Source: CAZDDB01 sp963843285 (GTDB lineage Bacteria > Acidobacteriota > HRBIN11 > JAKEFK01). Taken from it: DNA of 64,000 nt. Numbering within the stretch: the first letter of the stretch is position 1; the number at the start of each line of letters is the position of its first letter. The notes beneath the pieces were generated by a model. That model searched no databases. It was not told the DNA's origin and worked only from the letters and a program-made list of their open reading frames with translations. The translations under genes were made by a program, and so were the position numbers. The stretch is taken from contig CAWJJO010000002.1 of NCBI GenBank assembly GCA_963843285.1, positions 1 to 64,000 on the forward strand, given 5' to 3'. This document shows, piece after piece, positions 40,197-49,633 of the stretch.

Positions 40197-41550
40197 TTCT
40201 TTTCTTTTTCCGGCCTTCCATTTCTAGATGTGAATTGTTTTTCGGTTGCGAATTCAGACTTCGCCCGATCCCGTAGTAATGGAATCCCAGACGCCGGTTC
40301 CTGTCGAATGTGTAAAGGTTCCGGCCGTCGAAGATGACCGGATGCCGCATGGAATCACAGATCTTTTCGAGGTTCAGCAGCTTGAATTCACGCCACTCCG
40401 TTAAGATAATCAATGCATCTGCGCCGCGCGCTGCATCGTAGGCGTTCTTTGCGTAATAGATCTTCTTTCCAAAAATGGACATTGCATTGTTCATGGCCGC
40501 TGGATCGTAGGCGCGAACCCGCGCCTTTTTTTCCAGCAGCCGTTCAATCAATTCGATTGATTTTGCTTCGCGCATATCGTCGGTGTCTGGCTTGAAAGAA
40601 AGACCGAGCAAGGCGAATGTTTTGCCTTCCACCCCTCCGATCACACGTTCCATTTTGTCGACCAGATTCTGAATTCGTCGCCGGTTGATTTCAACTACGG
40701 ACCGCAACAGGTCAAAATCGTAGTCGAATTTCTTTGCGGTCTGAATCAGCGAATCGACATCTTTGGGAAAGCAGGAGCCACCGTATCCGAGCCCAGGTTG
40801 CAAGTGGGCGCGTCCGATTCGGTGATCGTATCCCATTCCGTTAATGACCTGCAGCACATCGGCGCCGGTTCGTTCGCAGATATCGGCGATCGCGTTTGCG
40901 AAAGAGATCTTCATGGCAAGAAACGCATTGGACGCGTATTTGATCAGCTCCGCGCTTTCAACATCCGTGATCAGCATCGGGCAGCCCAGGGAAGCGTACA
41001 GTTCCAGCAGTGTCATGGCAACCTGTTGATTGGGCGCTCCGATTACAATTCGGTCCGGAGAAAGCGTATCGTGGATTGCGGATCCTTCCCGTAGGAACTC
41101 CGGATTGGAAACAACATCAAAGTTCACCGGATATTTCTTGGTACGCTCAATGATGTTCTTTACGAGATTTCCTGTGCCGACGGGCACGGTGCTCTTGTTT
41201 ACAATTACTTTGTAGCGGTCGATTACCTGGCCGATCCCTTCAGCCACATCTTCCACCTGTGACAGATCGGTTTCGCCATTTTCTTTCGAAGGCGTGCCGA
41301 CAGCGATAAAGATCACGTCCGATTTCCGGACCGATTCCTGCAAATCCGAAGTAAAGGTAAGGCGCCCTTCTTCAAGATTCCGCTTCACCATTTCTTCCAG
41401 CCCGGGTTCATAGATGGGGACCTTCCCTTTCAATAGCTGGCGGATTCGGGGCTTTAGCTTGTCGACGCAAATCACGTCGTTACCCAGATCTGCAAATACG
41501 CTTCCAGTAACAAGTCCTACATATCCGGTACCAATGACTGCAATATTCAT
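40177..41550 (-). CDS. ugd: UDP-glucose 6-dehydrogenase
   Basis: 457 residues. IGTGYVGLVTGSVFADLGND (NAD site), IAVGTPSKENGETDLSQVED, NKSTVPVGTG, SNPEFLREGSAIHD and GLGYGGSCFPKDVDSL with the catalytic Cys and Lys. Oxidises UDP-glucose to UDP-glucuronate with two NAD+. The last ~25 residues are a basic, probably disordered tail (EGRKKKRTKSARG). Supplies UDP-GlcA for the neighbouring glycosyltransferases and for the UDP-xylose synthase at 11899. Last gene of the polysaccharide cluster. Confidence 0.95.
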   Translation of the reverse strand: MNIAVIGTGYVGLVTGSVFADLGNDVICVDKLKPRIRQLLKGKVPIYEPGLEEMVKRNLEEGRLTFTSDLQESVRKSDVIFIAVGTPSKENGETDLSQVEDVAEGIGQVIDRYKVIVNKSTVPVGTGNLVKNIIERTKKYPVNFDVVSNPEFLREGSAIHDTLSPDRIVIGAPNQQVAMTLLELYASLGCPMLITDVESAELIKYASNAFLAMKISFANAIADICERTGADVLQVINGMGYDHRIGRAHLQPGLGYGGSCFPKDVDSLIQTAKKFDYDFDLLRSVVEINRRRIQNLVDKMERVIGGVEGKTFALLGLSFKPDTDDMREAKSIELIERLLEKKARVRAYDPAAMNNAMSIFGKKIYYAKNAYDAARGADALIILTEWREFKLLNLEKICDSMRHPVIFDGRNLYTFDRNRRLGFHYYGIGRSLNSQPKNNSHLEMEGRKKKRTKSARG

Positions 41551-41571
41551 TTTTTGTTTTATCCGTAAAAA

Positions 41572-41646
41572 GTGGAGCTGCGGGCCTCCGTGCCCGCAAC
41601 AAGTGAACCATCTGCATTGGCGGGCAGGGACGCCCGCGACTCCAAA
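41572..41646. repeat. GCGGGC-type intergenic palindrome (complete)
   Basis: TGGAGCTGCGGGCCTCCGTG at the left and GGCGGGCAGGGACGCCCGCG plus ACTCCAAA at the right, between ugd and the sugar-phosphate transferase gene. Confidence 0.85.
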
Positions 41647-41677
41647 TCGAGAAATAGGGAAACCATTGTGGTGAGTT

Positions 41678-43105
41678 CTAATAATCGCTGTGAGAAAGTC
41701 CGCGCACCAGCGTTAACCAGATGATTTTCAAATCCAGTGCGAGGGACCAATTTTCGATGTAGTAGAGATCATGTTCGATCCTTTTTTCAATACTCGTATT
41801 TCCGCGCCAGCCGTTTACCTGTGCCCATCCCGTGATTCCGGAACGCACTTTGTGCCGAAGCATATATTGTGGAATCTGACCTTTGAAATAGTTTACAAAG
41901 AAGGGGCGTTCCGGGCGTGGTCCAACCAGGCTCATGTCGCCTTTCAACACGTTCCAGAATTGTGGCCATTCATCGATGTAGAGTTTGCGCAAGATCCGAC
42001 CGCCCGGAGAAACGCGAGGATCGTCCGGGCCGGACATTACAGGTCCGGTGTCCATTTCGGCGTTGCGATCCATGGTGCGGAATTTATACATCTGGAACGA
42101 CTTTCCATCTAGTCCCATCCTTTCTTGTTTAAACAGGATTGGTCCGCTAGAGCGGTATTTTGCCAGAAGAAAAATAATTGGGAAAAAGATTAAAGAGATC
42201 GCCAGTCCAAGAATCGAAAACAAAATATCCAGAAGCCGCTTGACGAAAGAGTGCATGCCGCGCAGCGGAAGGTCGCTCAGGTTGATGATCGGCACGCCGT
42301 CCAGATCTTCGATTCCTGCGCGGATCGCAACATATTCAAGAATATCGGGAACGACCATGATGTCTACGATTTCGTTTCTCGTAGTGTGGAGAATTTGCAT
42401 CATCCTGTCATGCGCGCGCAAAGGGAGAGCAAGGAACAAATAATCGATTCTGAGCTGGTCTACCATGAGGGAAACTTCGCTGGTTTTTCCGACAACCGGA
42501 AATCCCGAAACCACACTCTTCTCGGGATCATCATCCAGAAATCCGATGACATCGTAACCGAGCTCATCATGTTCGCGAATTTTGTTTGCAACTGTTTCCC
42601 CCAGACTGCCGGCTCCGACAATCAAAACTTTCTTGATGTTGTAACCGCGTTTTCGCAATCCTTCGAGCACACGGCGTATTCCGGCGCGCGTCAGCAGGAT
42701 TCCGGCAATGTCCAGAATCATGAAGTAGAGAAACAACACGCGGGCCGGCTCGTACGCTTCCTCTGCTGCGATCCCGCGCTGATGGTAGACGCGGTAATAG
42801 AGCAAAACCCCCCACGCAATCGCCACAGCGATTCCGACCGAAGCGGTTACAGAGAAGAACTCATCGATGTAAGAGCGGGCGCGGCGGATCTGATATAACC
42901 CGTGGAAGTAGAAGATCACAGGCCAGATCCCGATCAACAGCGGAACTACGTTGAGGTATTGCTGAAATGCCGGAATTCCGTACTTGACTGGAATCAGGTT
43001 GGTATAAAAACGGAGGTAATAAGCAAGAAAGAACGCAGCACACGTCGCAACAACATCGCCCACGACGTAGATAAACTGCAAAACATTGCTCTTCCGGTTT
43101 CCCAT
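41678..43105 (-). CDS. Exopolysaccharide-initiating polyprenyl glycosylphosphotransferase (WbaP/WcaJ type)
   Basis: 475-residue membrane enzyme that transfers a hexose-1-phosphate to undecaprenyl phosphate. Four or five N-terminal TM helices (VVATCAAFFLAYYLRFY, VPLLIGIWPVIFYFHGLYQI), a Rossmann-like CoA-binding domain (VLIVGAGSLGETVANKI), one more hydrophobic segment and the catalytic domain with KFRTMDRNAE, LYIDEWPQFWNVLKGDMSL, VGPRPERPFF and RSGITGWAQVNGWRG. It starts the repeat unit of the polysaccharide made by the four glycosyltransferases upstream. Confidence 0.93.
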   Translation of the reverse strand: MGNRKSNVLQFIYVVGDVVATCAAFFLAYYLRFYTNLIPVKYGIPAFQQYLNVVPLLIGIWPVIFYFHGLYQIRRARSYIDEFFSVTASVGIAVAIAWGVLLYYRVYHQRGIAAEEAYEPARVLFLYFMILDIAGILLTRAGIRRVLEGLRKRGYNIKKVLIVGAGSLGETVANKIREHDELGYDVIGFLDDDPEKSVVSGFPVVGKTSEVSLMVDQLRIDYLFLALPLRAHDRMMQILHTTRNEIVDIMVVPDILEYVAIRAGIEDLDGVPIINLSDLPLRGMHSFVKRLLDILFSILGLAISLIFFPIIFLLAKYRSSGPILFKQERMGLDGKSFQMYKFRTMDRNAEMDTGPVMSGPDDPRVSPGGRILRKLYIDEWPQFWNVLKGDMSLVGPRPERPFFVNYFKGQIPQYMLRHKVRSGITGWAQVNGWRGNTSIEKRIEHDLYYIENWSLALDLKIIWLTLVRGLSHSDY

Positions 43106-43110
43106 GCTCT

Positions 43111-44193
43111 CTAAATCTTATGGATGAACGACTGAAATTCAGCGTTGAAACGCTCGGGGGAAAAGCGCAAGGCGGACTCGCGCATAAGCGATTTATTAAA
43201 GCGTAAAGTACGCGCTCTGTCAACTATTTCAGTCAGCGAAGCCACGCTTAAGTCATTGAAAAATAAACCAGTTTCCGGTTCCTGGACGCTTTCAAGCGCT
43301 CCACCGCGTCCATAAGCAATTACAGGGCATTCGCAGGCAAGCGCCTCCACCACGCCGATTCCGAAATCTTCCTCGCCCGGCTGAATCAACGCAATTGCTT
43401 TGCGGTACAATTCTCGCAATTGACCCGATTCGACTCTTCCGAGAAATTCGATATTCGGTCCGGCCATCCGTTTTAGTTTTTTCGTTTCCGTACCGCTTCC
43501 TGCAATCTTCAACCTGTACCCAAGCCGATTGAAGGCCTCCACTGCCAGGTCGATACGCTTGTACGGTACCAGCGCCGTTACGATCAGAAAAAAGTCTTCG
43601 CGGGATTCGCCGGAGGGAGCGAAAAACTCCACATCTACAGGAGGATAGATCACCGTTGATTCACGACCATAGTAACGCCGGATCCGATCCGCAACCGCAT
43701 GCGAGTTGGAAATAAACTGATTCACTCTTTGCGAACTCGCAACATCCCAAGACCGCAGGTAGTTCACGATTGAAGGCAGCAGCATCCGTTTCCAGAGTGC
43801 GATCCTGTGACTTCCGAGATAATCATTGTGATGGCTCCAGATGTAGCGCATCGGCGTATGGCAGTAACAAATATGTGTTGCGGTCGGGCGGGGGATCACT
43901 CCTTTGGCAACACAATGACTGCTGCTGATGATGAGATCGAAATCGCGAAGCTCAAATTGCTCGATCGCTTTTGGAAACAAAGGAAGATAGTTCCGGTAGT
44001 GGCGGCGTATCAACGGCGCATGACTCACAAAGGATGTACGGATCGGATGAGATTCGATCTTTTCCGAAACAGATCCACGGATATGAATCAAGGTGTAGAT
44101 CGGCGCTTCGGGAAACAGATCGCAAAGTGACTCCAGTACTTTTTCTCCACCACGCATTCCGGTAAGCCAGTCGTGAACAAGTGCTACTTTCAT
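43111..44193 (-). CDS. Glycosyltransferase family 4
   Basis: 360 residues, GT-B fold. VHDWLTGMRGGEKVLESL at the N-terminus, CYCHTPMRYIWSHHNDYLG, FFLIVTALVPYKRIDLAVEA (nucleotide-sugar domain) and the EEDFGIGVVE retaining-enzyme ExE region. Sugar specificity unknown. 5 bp upstream of the initiating transferase gene and overlapping the next GT by four bases, so in the same transcript. Confidence 0.9.
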   Translation of the reverse strand: MKVALVHDWLTGMRGGEKVLESLCDLFPEAPIYTLIHIRGSVSEKIESHPIRTSFVSHAPLIRRHYRNYLPLFPKAIEQFELRDFDLIISSSHCVAKGVIPRPTATHICYCHTPMRYIWSHHNDYLGSHRIALWKRMLLPSIVNYLRSWDVASSQRVNQFISNSHAVADRIRRYYGRESTVIYPPVDVEFFAPSGESREDFFLIVTALVPYKRIDLAVEAFNRLGYRLKIAGSGTETKKLKRMAGPNIEFLGRVESGQLRELYRKAIALIQPGEEDFGIGVVEALACECPVIAYGRGGALESVQEPETGLFFNDLSVASLTEIVDRARTLRFNKSLMRESALRFSPERFNAEFQSFIHKI

Positions 44194-45293
44194 TTCAAGA
44201 GGCCGGCCACTTTCTGCTGGAACGTTTCAAAACTGTAGTTCTCCATCACCGATTGAAACTGCCGGTAAGCCAGATTGCGCAATTCACCCGGATCTGCTTT
44301 CTGAAGCCGCAGCAGCAATTTCTCAAGACTTGTGATGGAATCATACTGTAGAGCGGAAGTGCGCTCCGCGATGTTTTTCAATTCACCCGTTCCGCTGACA
44401 ATGGTGATGCACGAAAGCGCCATGCTTTCAATCGCAACCAGCCCGAAAGGCTCCGGCCAGCGAGACGGGACCAGAGATACATGGATTGGGATTTGGCGAA
44501 TTGTCTCCTCCAGATTTTCAGCCTTGCCAAAATACAGGATGTTGGGAACCGCATTCTCTTTCAGCCGTTCCAGAAACTTCGGCTCGGTAAAATCAGGATT
44601 GCCGATCACATAAAAATGTATCATTGGAAACTTTGGCGCAAGCTGCAATAGGATATCCTGGCCTTTCTCCGGTGAGACTCGTCCAATTACCGCTACGTTC
44701 AAGTCGCCGGGTTTTTGAAAACGATTTTGAAAAGAGAGTTTTGAATATGCTGGAGAAAATGAGTTTTCAATCATGCGGAGTTTTTGGTTCTTTGCTGCTT
44801 CGGGATCGGACGCAATGAATTGTTCATACACGTATTGCGAATTGACGACGACCGAGTCCGTATTGCCGTCCCTCAGGATCCGGGCCAGGAGCCGTTGTTC
44901 TGTCCGGGAATGAACGAGATGTACGTGATAGAACATGCGACTTTTTGTCCAATGCGATAAAACAAGCGCAGGGAAGTAGAGTCTCGCACCATTGATGTAA
45001 ATCAGCTCATGGTTGCGAAAGAGCCCGGAGAACTTCAGAAAATACAGCGTATACAGTGTCATCTTCATGTAATCGAGCAGGTGTTTCCGGCCCGATGTCA
45101 GTTGAGGTTCCCGGATCGGGACAATCCGGACCCGGTCTTCGAATTCAAGACGGACTTTTTTCTCAAGCTCTCCGCCGACCGGAAACATTGCCGTCACCTG
45201 ATGGCCGGCGTCCAGAGCTGCGTGCAAAATGTTCAGAAGAACCGTTTGTCCTCCACCGATCTTCGAATATTGATCCAGAAACAGACACTTCAT
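44190..45293 (-). CDS. Glycosyltransferase family 4
   Basis: 367 residues. KIGGGQTVLLNILHAALDAG, NVAVIGRVSPEKGQDILLQL and RWPEPFGLVAIESMALSC (EPFGLVAIE is the ExE-type motif). GT-B retaining glycosyltransferase acting on the lipid-linked oligosaccharide. Overlaps the following gene by ATGA. The 5' gap to the GT2 gene holds two GC-rich hairpins. Confidence 0.9.
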   Translation of the reverse strand: MKCLFLDQYSKIGGGQTVLLNILHAALDAGHQVTAMFPVGGELEKKVRLEFEDRVRIVPIREPQLTSGRKHLLDYMKMTLYTLYFLKFSGLFRNHELIYINGARLYFPALVLSHWTKSRMFYHVHLVHSRTEQRLLARILRDGNTDSVVVNSQYVYEQFIASDPEAAKNQKLRMIENSFSPAYSKLSFQNRFQKPGDLNVAVIGRVSPEKGQDILLQLAPKFPMIHFYVIGNPDFTEPKFLERLKENAVPNILYFGKAENLEETIRQIPIHVSLVPSRWPEPFGLVAIESMALSCITIVSGTGELKNIAERTSALQYDSITSLEKLLLRLQKADPGELRNLAYRQFQSVMENYSFETFQQKVAGLLK

Positions 45294-45314
45294 GCGCCTT
45301 CCATTGTAGCTTGC

Positions 45315-45397
45315 CTGTGGCAGGGGCGCACGGCGTGCGCCCGTCTTTAGGATTCTTGGCTGTCGAAAGAGGGGCGGACGCCGTCCGCCCCTACCAG
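45315..45397. repeat. Pair of GC-rich hairpins (GGGGCG type)
   Basis: GGGCGCACGGCGTGCGCCC (45324-45342) and GGGGCGGACGCCGTCCGCCC (45371-45390): two perfect palindromes of similar design 28 bp apart. Confidence 0.75.
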
Positions 45398-46203
45398 ATC
45401 ACGCGCAGCATTTCTTGATTCGTTGCGAACTTCATAGTCAGATAGAGTTTTAAAAGCAACAGTTGGAACGGGCTGTTGTGCTTGCGGTAATAATGCAACT
45501 GGCTTTTGCGGATTTCGATGTTCACGCGTTCGCGAAGCTGGATCACGCTCCTGTTTCTTGCATGCACAATTCTCGCATCGGAAAGATAGACAATGGGCAG
45601 ACCGTCGGCGGTTACGCGTTTGCAGAGATCTACGTCTTCATGATACAGAAAAAAAACAGGATCAAAACCGGCCAGTTTGTGATAGACATCGGCACGAATC
45701 ATCAGTGCGCAGCCACTGACAAAATCCGGTGAAAACGTCCCTTTTTCGCGAATCCATTCTTGCACAGCCGCGGTATGCTCGCGTTGCATTCGCCGTCTCT
45801 GCTGCGCCTCTTGCCAAATCGAAAGATAGGGCCCAAAAGACAGTTGTATGGAGCCGTCCGGGTTCAAAACTCTGGGGGCCGCCACCGCGGCATCTTTCAT
45901 CGCGTTCAGAAGCGGGGGAATGCAGTTTTCGATAAATTCACAATCGGGATTCACGAAAAAGAGGTAGGGCGCGGCTGCTTTTTCGGCGGCAAGATTATTT
46001 GCTCCTCCAAACCCATGGTTTTCGGTAAGCCGTAGATAATTTGCGGCCGGCAATTCTCCGGACATGTCCTTTGCCGAATTGTTATCTGCGACGATCCATT
46101 CGTACAGTTTCGGAGGAAGATAAGCTTTCATTGAATCAGAAAGTTTTCTAAGATCGTCCGGCGTGTTGTAGTAAACGGTGATGATGCTAACTTCGGGCGG
46201 CAA
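45391..46203 (-). CDS. Glycosyltransferase family 2
   Basis: GT-A fold enzyme (rhamnosyltransferase-like). VSIITVYYNTPDDLRKLSDS, NHGFGGANNLAAEKA, FFVNPDCEF (DxD-like) and FLYHEDVDLCKRVTADG. Domain similarity starts right at PPEVSIITV, so TTG 46203 (GGGAG upstream, 17-bp overlap with the previous gene) is preferred to a frame start at 46281 that would overlap by ~95 bp. Cytoplasmic, adds one sugar of the repeat unit. Confidence 0.88.
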   Translation of the reverse strand: MPPEVSIITVYYNTPDDLRKLSDSMKAYLPPKLYEWIVADNNSAKDMSGELPAANYLRLTENHGFGGANNLAAEKAAAPYLFFVNPDCEFIENCIPPLLNAMKDAAVAAPRVLNPDGSIQLSFGPYLSIWQEAQQRRRMQREHTAAVQEWIREKGTFSPDFVSGCALMIRADVYHKLAGFDPVFFLYHEDVDLCKRVTADGLPIVYLSDARIVHARNRSVIQLRERVNIEIRKSQLHYYRKHNSPFQLLLLKLYLTMKFATNQEMLRVIW

Positions 46204-47287
46204 GTAAACGCTCCCGATCTTCGGAAACCACCTTCGCGGTTCTGTCCCAACTATACTCCTGCACCAGAGCGTTTCCTGCACGAATCAGGCGATCCCGTTC
46301 GGCGGGATCGTTCAGACATTGTTGCAATGCTGTTTGAACGTCTTCCGCTGAGATCGATTTTGCAAAGAGTGCGGCGTTCTGAAAGATCGTATTCATGGCC
46401 GGGGTTGAGGATAACACGACGGGAACAGAATAGGACATGGCTTCCAGCGGAGGAATCCCGAATCCTTCATACTCGGACAGGTAAACAAAAACGTCCGCCA
46501 TTGCGTAGTATTCCTGAAGAATATTGTCCGGTACATATTCCAGTAGTTGCAAGCGCTGCTCTACACCCAATCGTCGGCTGATTTGCTGGAGATCCTGATA
46601 CGGATGGGACAGGTTCTTTCCGATGACGGTCAGAAGGCAATCCGATTCCATCTTGCTGACTGCTTCGATCAAGACAGGCAGATGCCTGCGATTGAAAATC
46701 GAACCGACATAGAGAATGAGTTTGCGGCCGGCAAGGCCGTATTTCTGCTTGAGTGTATCTCCCGCGGAAGGATCAGAATGACGTTTTTCAACACCATTGC
46801 TGGTGACGAGAATTCGCGAAAGCGGGATTCCGAATCGCGAATGAATTTCGTTGCGCACATATTCGGATACCGTGTAGATTCGATCCGCCTGACACAGGGA
46901 AAACCGGTTGTTAAACTGAAGCGCCAGTCTTTCTCTGGTGGAAAACCATTCCGGATTCCGGAAAAATGAAATGTCGTGGACAGTTAATACCTGGATTCCG
47001 CGAAAGTACCACGGCACTGTATTTCCGGGAGAGAAGAACAAAGCGAGTTTGCGGCGGTTCAGTTCTCGGCATAGAGTCCATTGTTGCCACACGGAATTCA
47101 TCGAATCTGATTTCAGTAAGACTTGTTTCGCATCCACGGCAGGCAGGGATTTCGGAATTTCGTTCTTAAAATAAAGTTCCAATTGCGTGCCGTGTGGAAG
47201 TGTGATCCGTTGCAGGATGTTTTTGAGATATACTCCCACGCCGGCTGGTTCCCCTTCCAGTTCCCGCGCGTCAATTCCGATGATCAT
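46187..47287 (-). CDS. Glycosyltransferase family 4
   Basis: 366 residues from ATG 47287 (MIIGIDAREL). The frame extends to 47332, but those codons come from the period-7 repeat and are unlikely to be translated. Features: GVGVYLKNILQRI, VHDISFFRNPEWFS, KLILYVGSIFNRRHLPVLIE and LSEYEGFGIPPLEAMSYSVP with the ExE motif. Similar to mannosyltransferases of the GT4 group. First gene of the cluster running down to ugd. Confidence 0.9.
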   Translation of the reverse strand: MIIGIDARELEGEPAGVGVYLKNILQRITLPHGTQLELYFKNEIPKSLPAVDAKQVLLKSDSMNSVWQQWTLCRELNRRKLALFFSPGNTVPWYFRGIQVLTVHDISFFRNPEWFSTRERLALQFNNRFSLCQADRIYTVSEYVRNEIHSRFGIPLSRILVTSNGVEKRHSDPSAGDTLKQKYGLAGRKLILYVGSIFNRRHLPVLIEAVSKMESDCLLTVIGKNLSHPYQDLQQISRRLGVEQRLQLLEYVPDNILQEYYAMADVFVYLSEYEGFGIPPLEAMSYSVPVVLSSTPAMNTIFQNAALFAKSISAEDVQTALQQCLNDPAERDRLIRAGNALVQEYSWDRTAKVVSEDRERLLAARS

Positions 47288-47298
47288 AGAAAACCAGC

Positions 47299-47369
47299 GT
47301 CCAAAGTCCAAAGTCCAAAGTCCAAAGTTCACGAGGTCCCGACTTTGGACCTTGGACTTTGGGCTTTTG
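47299..47369. repeat. Period-7 palindrome (GTCCAAA type)
   Basis: Left arm: four GTCCAAA units (47299-47327). Right arm: GACTTTGGACCTTGGACTTT (47341-47360) and GGGCTTTTGAC. Lies in the 5' untranslated part of the first glycosyltransferase gene. Confidence 0.85.
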
Positions 47370-47370
47370 A

Positions 47371-49542
47371 CTACATCTTGAAAATGCTGATTTCCTGTTT
47401 CAGGATGCTGGTTTGTTCAAGTAGCAGGGATAGAGCCCGCTCCATTTCCCCCACAGCATCGAGGTTTTTCTGGTTGATTTCTTTGAAAAACTCAACGATT
47501 TTTACAATTTGCTCGCTTCCCTTTGCCTGCTCCCCTGTGGCTTTCATGATATGACTGACCATCTCCGTGACTGTTTCCATGGCCAGTGAGATTTGCTTGC
47601 TCCCTTTAGATTGTTCCAGTGTTGCCCGATTGACTGACCAGGTCATTTCGCGCATGTTTTCTACTGCCGAAATGATTTGATCGCTGCCCGCTTTTTGTTC
47701 TGTCGTTGCTTTTGTGATCTGCGATACCATTTCGCGCACCTGCTCAATGGTCAGGTTTGTGGATTGAATTCCGCGAGACTGCTCGACCGTGGCGCCTGCA
47801 ATTTCCTTCGCCATATCCGCCGAAGTCCGGGCGGAATCCAGGATCTTTTTCAAGTTTTCTCCGGCCTGGACGGAAAGATGGACTCCTTCTTCTACTGTAT
47901 TCGAACCTCCCTTCATGGTTTGGATCGCGTTGGCGACATCGTGCTGAACCGCTCTGATCAGTGTGTCGATCTCCTTGGTGGAGGACGCTGTTCGTTCCGC
48001 CAACTCGCGGATTTCTTCGGCAACTACAGCAAACCCCTTCCCGTGCTCACCCGCCTGTGCCGCGATGATCGCCGCGTTGAGCGCAAGGAGATTGGTTTGC
48101 TCTGCAACATCGTCGATCACCGTCAGAATCTTGCCGATCTCCTCTGAACTGCTTCCCAGTTTGGAAATGACTTCGCTCGCGCGTTGAACCGTGGAGCGGA
48201 TTCGCTCCATCCCATCAATTGTCATTTCCACGGACTTCATTCCCATCTCTGCATTGGAACGAACCTGCTCACTCAGATTGTGCGAGCTGGCGGCGGTCTT
48301 CTCCACCTGGCGGATGGATCCTTCCATCTGCTTGATCGATCCAGCGGTGTCTGCAATGAGTTCTCCCAGTTGTTCAATACTGTGATCCACTTGCTGAATG
48401 GAAGAAACCATTTCTGTAATGGACGAAGCCGTTTCATCCACGGAGGACGAAAGACTCTTGATATGTCCGCTCACTTCTTCCGAAGAAACCGCCATTTCCA
48501 TGATGGAAGAAGAGGTTTGTTCTGAGGAAGCGGAGAGATTCTCGACACTTTCGGCGACTCCCTTCAGCGAAGAATTCATTTGTGAGATCGCTGACGATAT
48601 TTCTTCCAACGATGAGACCTGGGAATGGGATGATTCCAGAAACTGCATCGCGCTGCCCTGGATCTGATCGCGCCCCTGATCCACGCGAACCGAAGCATCT
48701 CGGATTCGCCGAATCATGCGGGTCAGGTTTTCCGCCATCCGGTTAAACGATTGTGCCAGAGCGCCCAGCTCATCTCTGGACATCGCTTCTACCTGCTGGT
48801 GCAAATCGCCTCGCGCAATCTGCACCGCTGCATCTGCGATCCGCGCCACAGATCCGCTAGTAAGTCTGGTAAGTAGATATGCTGCCGCAAATCCAAGCAA
48901 GATTGCGACTGCGATCGAAACCAAGCAAAACAGGATCATCCTGTTTCTGGCCTGATCCAGCGTTACAGGCGCAATTGCCATTCGCACAACACCCACGATT
49001 TTCGAAGTATCTTCGCTTTGAGATTGTTTTGCGGATCCCAGCTGTGCCATTTCCAGGCTCTCTGCCGGGCGCTGCAGAAGCCGTACCGGTTCGTAGAAAT
49101 CGTACAGCCACTGGCCGTTTGCTCCACGGATCAGGCGCCCTTCTCGGGAGGATCGGGATAAGAGCGCGTTCAGATCGAAATTCGAGTAGGATGGCGGACG
49201 CTTTGATGGATCGCTTTGTGCCAGATACTTGCCGTCTGAAGTTCGAATGATCTTTCCATTGATATCGACAAATTCTACATATTCAACATCTTTTTCTGTC
49301 CGCGTCATTCTCTTGATCATCGCATTCAATTCATCCGCAAGCCCTAGGCCCACCTGGTACGCATGAGATTCGGCAAGACGGCGAACGATCACAGCTCCTC
49401 GTTGGAGTAACTCCTTTTGTAAACTATTTCTTGCCACTGCCAACAGAAGCGCACCCTGTCCCGTCAAAAGAAGGGCCAGAACGATTACAAATGCGTTCAG
49501 TTTGAAACGGAGACTCTTATCGCGAAACCATTTGAGATTCAT
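47371..49542 (-). CDS. Methyl-accepting chemotaxis protein
   Basis: 723 residues from ATG 49542 (an earlier ATG lies in the repeat arm). TM1 ~12-33, periplasmic sensor ~34-192 (single-Cache-like, VEYVEFVDINGKIIRTSD), TM2 ~195-218 (CLVSIAVAILLGFAAAYLL), HAMP ~220-275 and a long coiled-coil signalling domain with the CheA/CheW tip DDVAEQTNLLALNAAIIAAQ and GKGFAVVAEEIRELAERT. Ligand unknown. No che genes here. Lies next to a periplasmic binding protein, which could present its ligand to the sensor (inference), and upstream of pilus genes, so it may feed a twitching-motility pathway. Confidence 0.93.
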   Translation of the reverse strand: MNLKWFRDKSLRFKLNAFVIVLALLLTGQGALLLAVARNSLQKELLQRGAVIVRRLAESHAYQVGLGLADELNAMIKRMTRTEKDVEYVEFVDINGKIIRTSDGKYLAQSDPSKRPPSYSNFDLNALLSRSSREGRLIRGANGQWLYDFYEPVRLLQRPAESLEMAQLGSAKQSQSEDTSKIVGVVRMAIAPVTLDQARNRMILFCLVSIAVAILLGFAAAYLLTRLTSGSVARIADAAVQIARGDLHQQVEAMSRDELGALAQSFNRMAENLTRMIRRIRDASVRVDQGRDQIQGSAMQFLESSHSQVSSLEEISSAISQMNSSLKGVAESVENLSASSEQTSSSIMEMAVSSEEVSGHIKSLSSSVDETASSITEMVSSIQQVDHSIEQLGELIADTAGSIKQMEGSIRQVEKTAASSHNLSEQVRSNAEMGMKSVEMTIDGMERIRSTVQRASEVISKLGSSSEEIGKILTVIDDVAEQTNLLALNAAIIAAQAGEHGKGFAVVAEEIRELAERTASSTKEIDTLIRAVQHDVANAIQTMKGGSNTVEEGVHLSVQAGENLKKILDSARTSADMAKEIAGATVEQSRGIQSTNLTIEQVREMVSQITKATTEQKAGSDQIISAVENMREMTWSVNRATLEQSKGSKQISLAMETVTEMVSHIMKATGEQAKGSEQIVKIVEFFKEINQKNLDAVGEMERALSLLLEQTSILKQEISIFKM

Positions 49543-49619
49543 AAATGCAAAATACAAAATGCAAAAATGGGTTTAGAGTGACATCTCTTTGCATTTTGAA
49601 TTTTGCAATTTGCATTTGC
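49543..49619. repeat. Period-7 AT-rich palindrome (ATGCAAA type)
   Basis: AAATGCAAAATACAAAATGC on the left, CTTTGCATTTTGAATTTTGC and AATTTGCATTTGC on the right. Occupies the whole gap between the binding protein and chemoreceptor genes. Confidence 0.8.
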
Positions 49620-49633
49620 GGCCGGGCCGCCTT

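Noticed and set aside
47299..47369. Possible CRISPR array in the GTCCAAA repeats
   Set aside because: Units are 7 bp without spacers and the array is inverted around a centre; no cas genes nearby.
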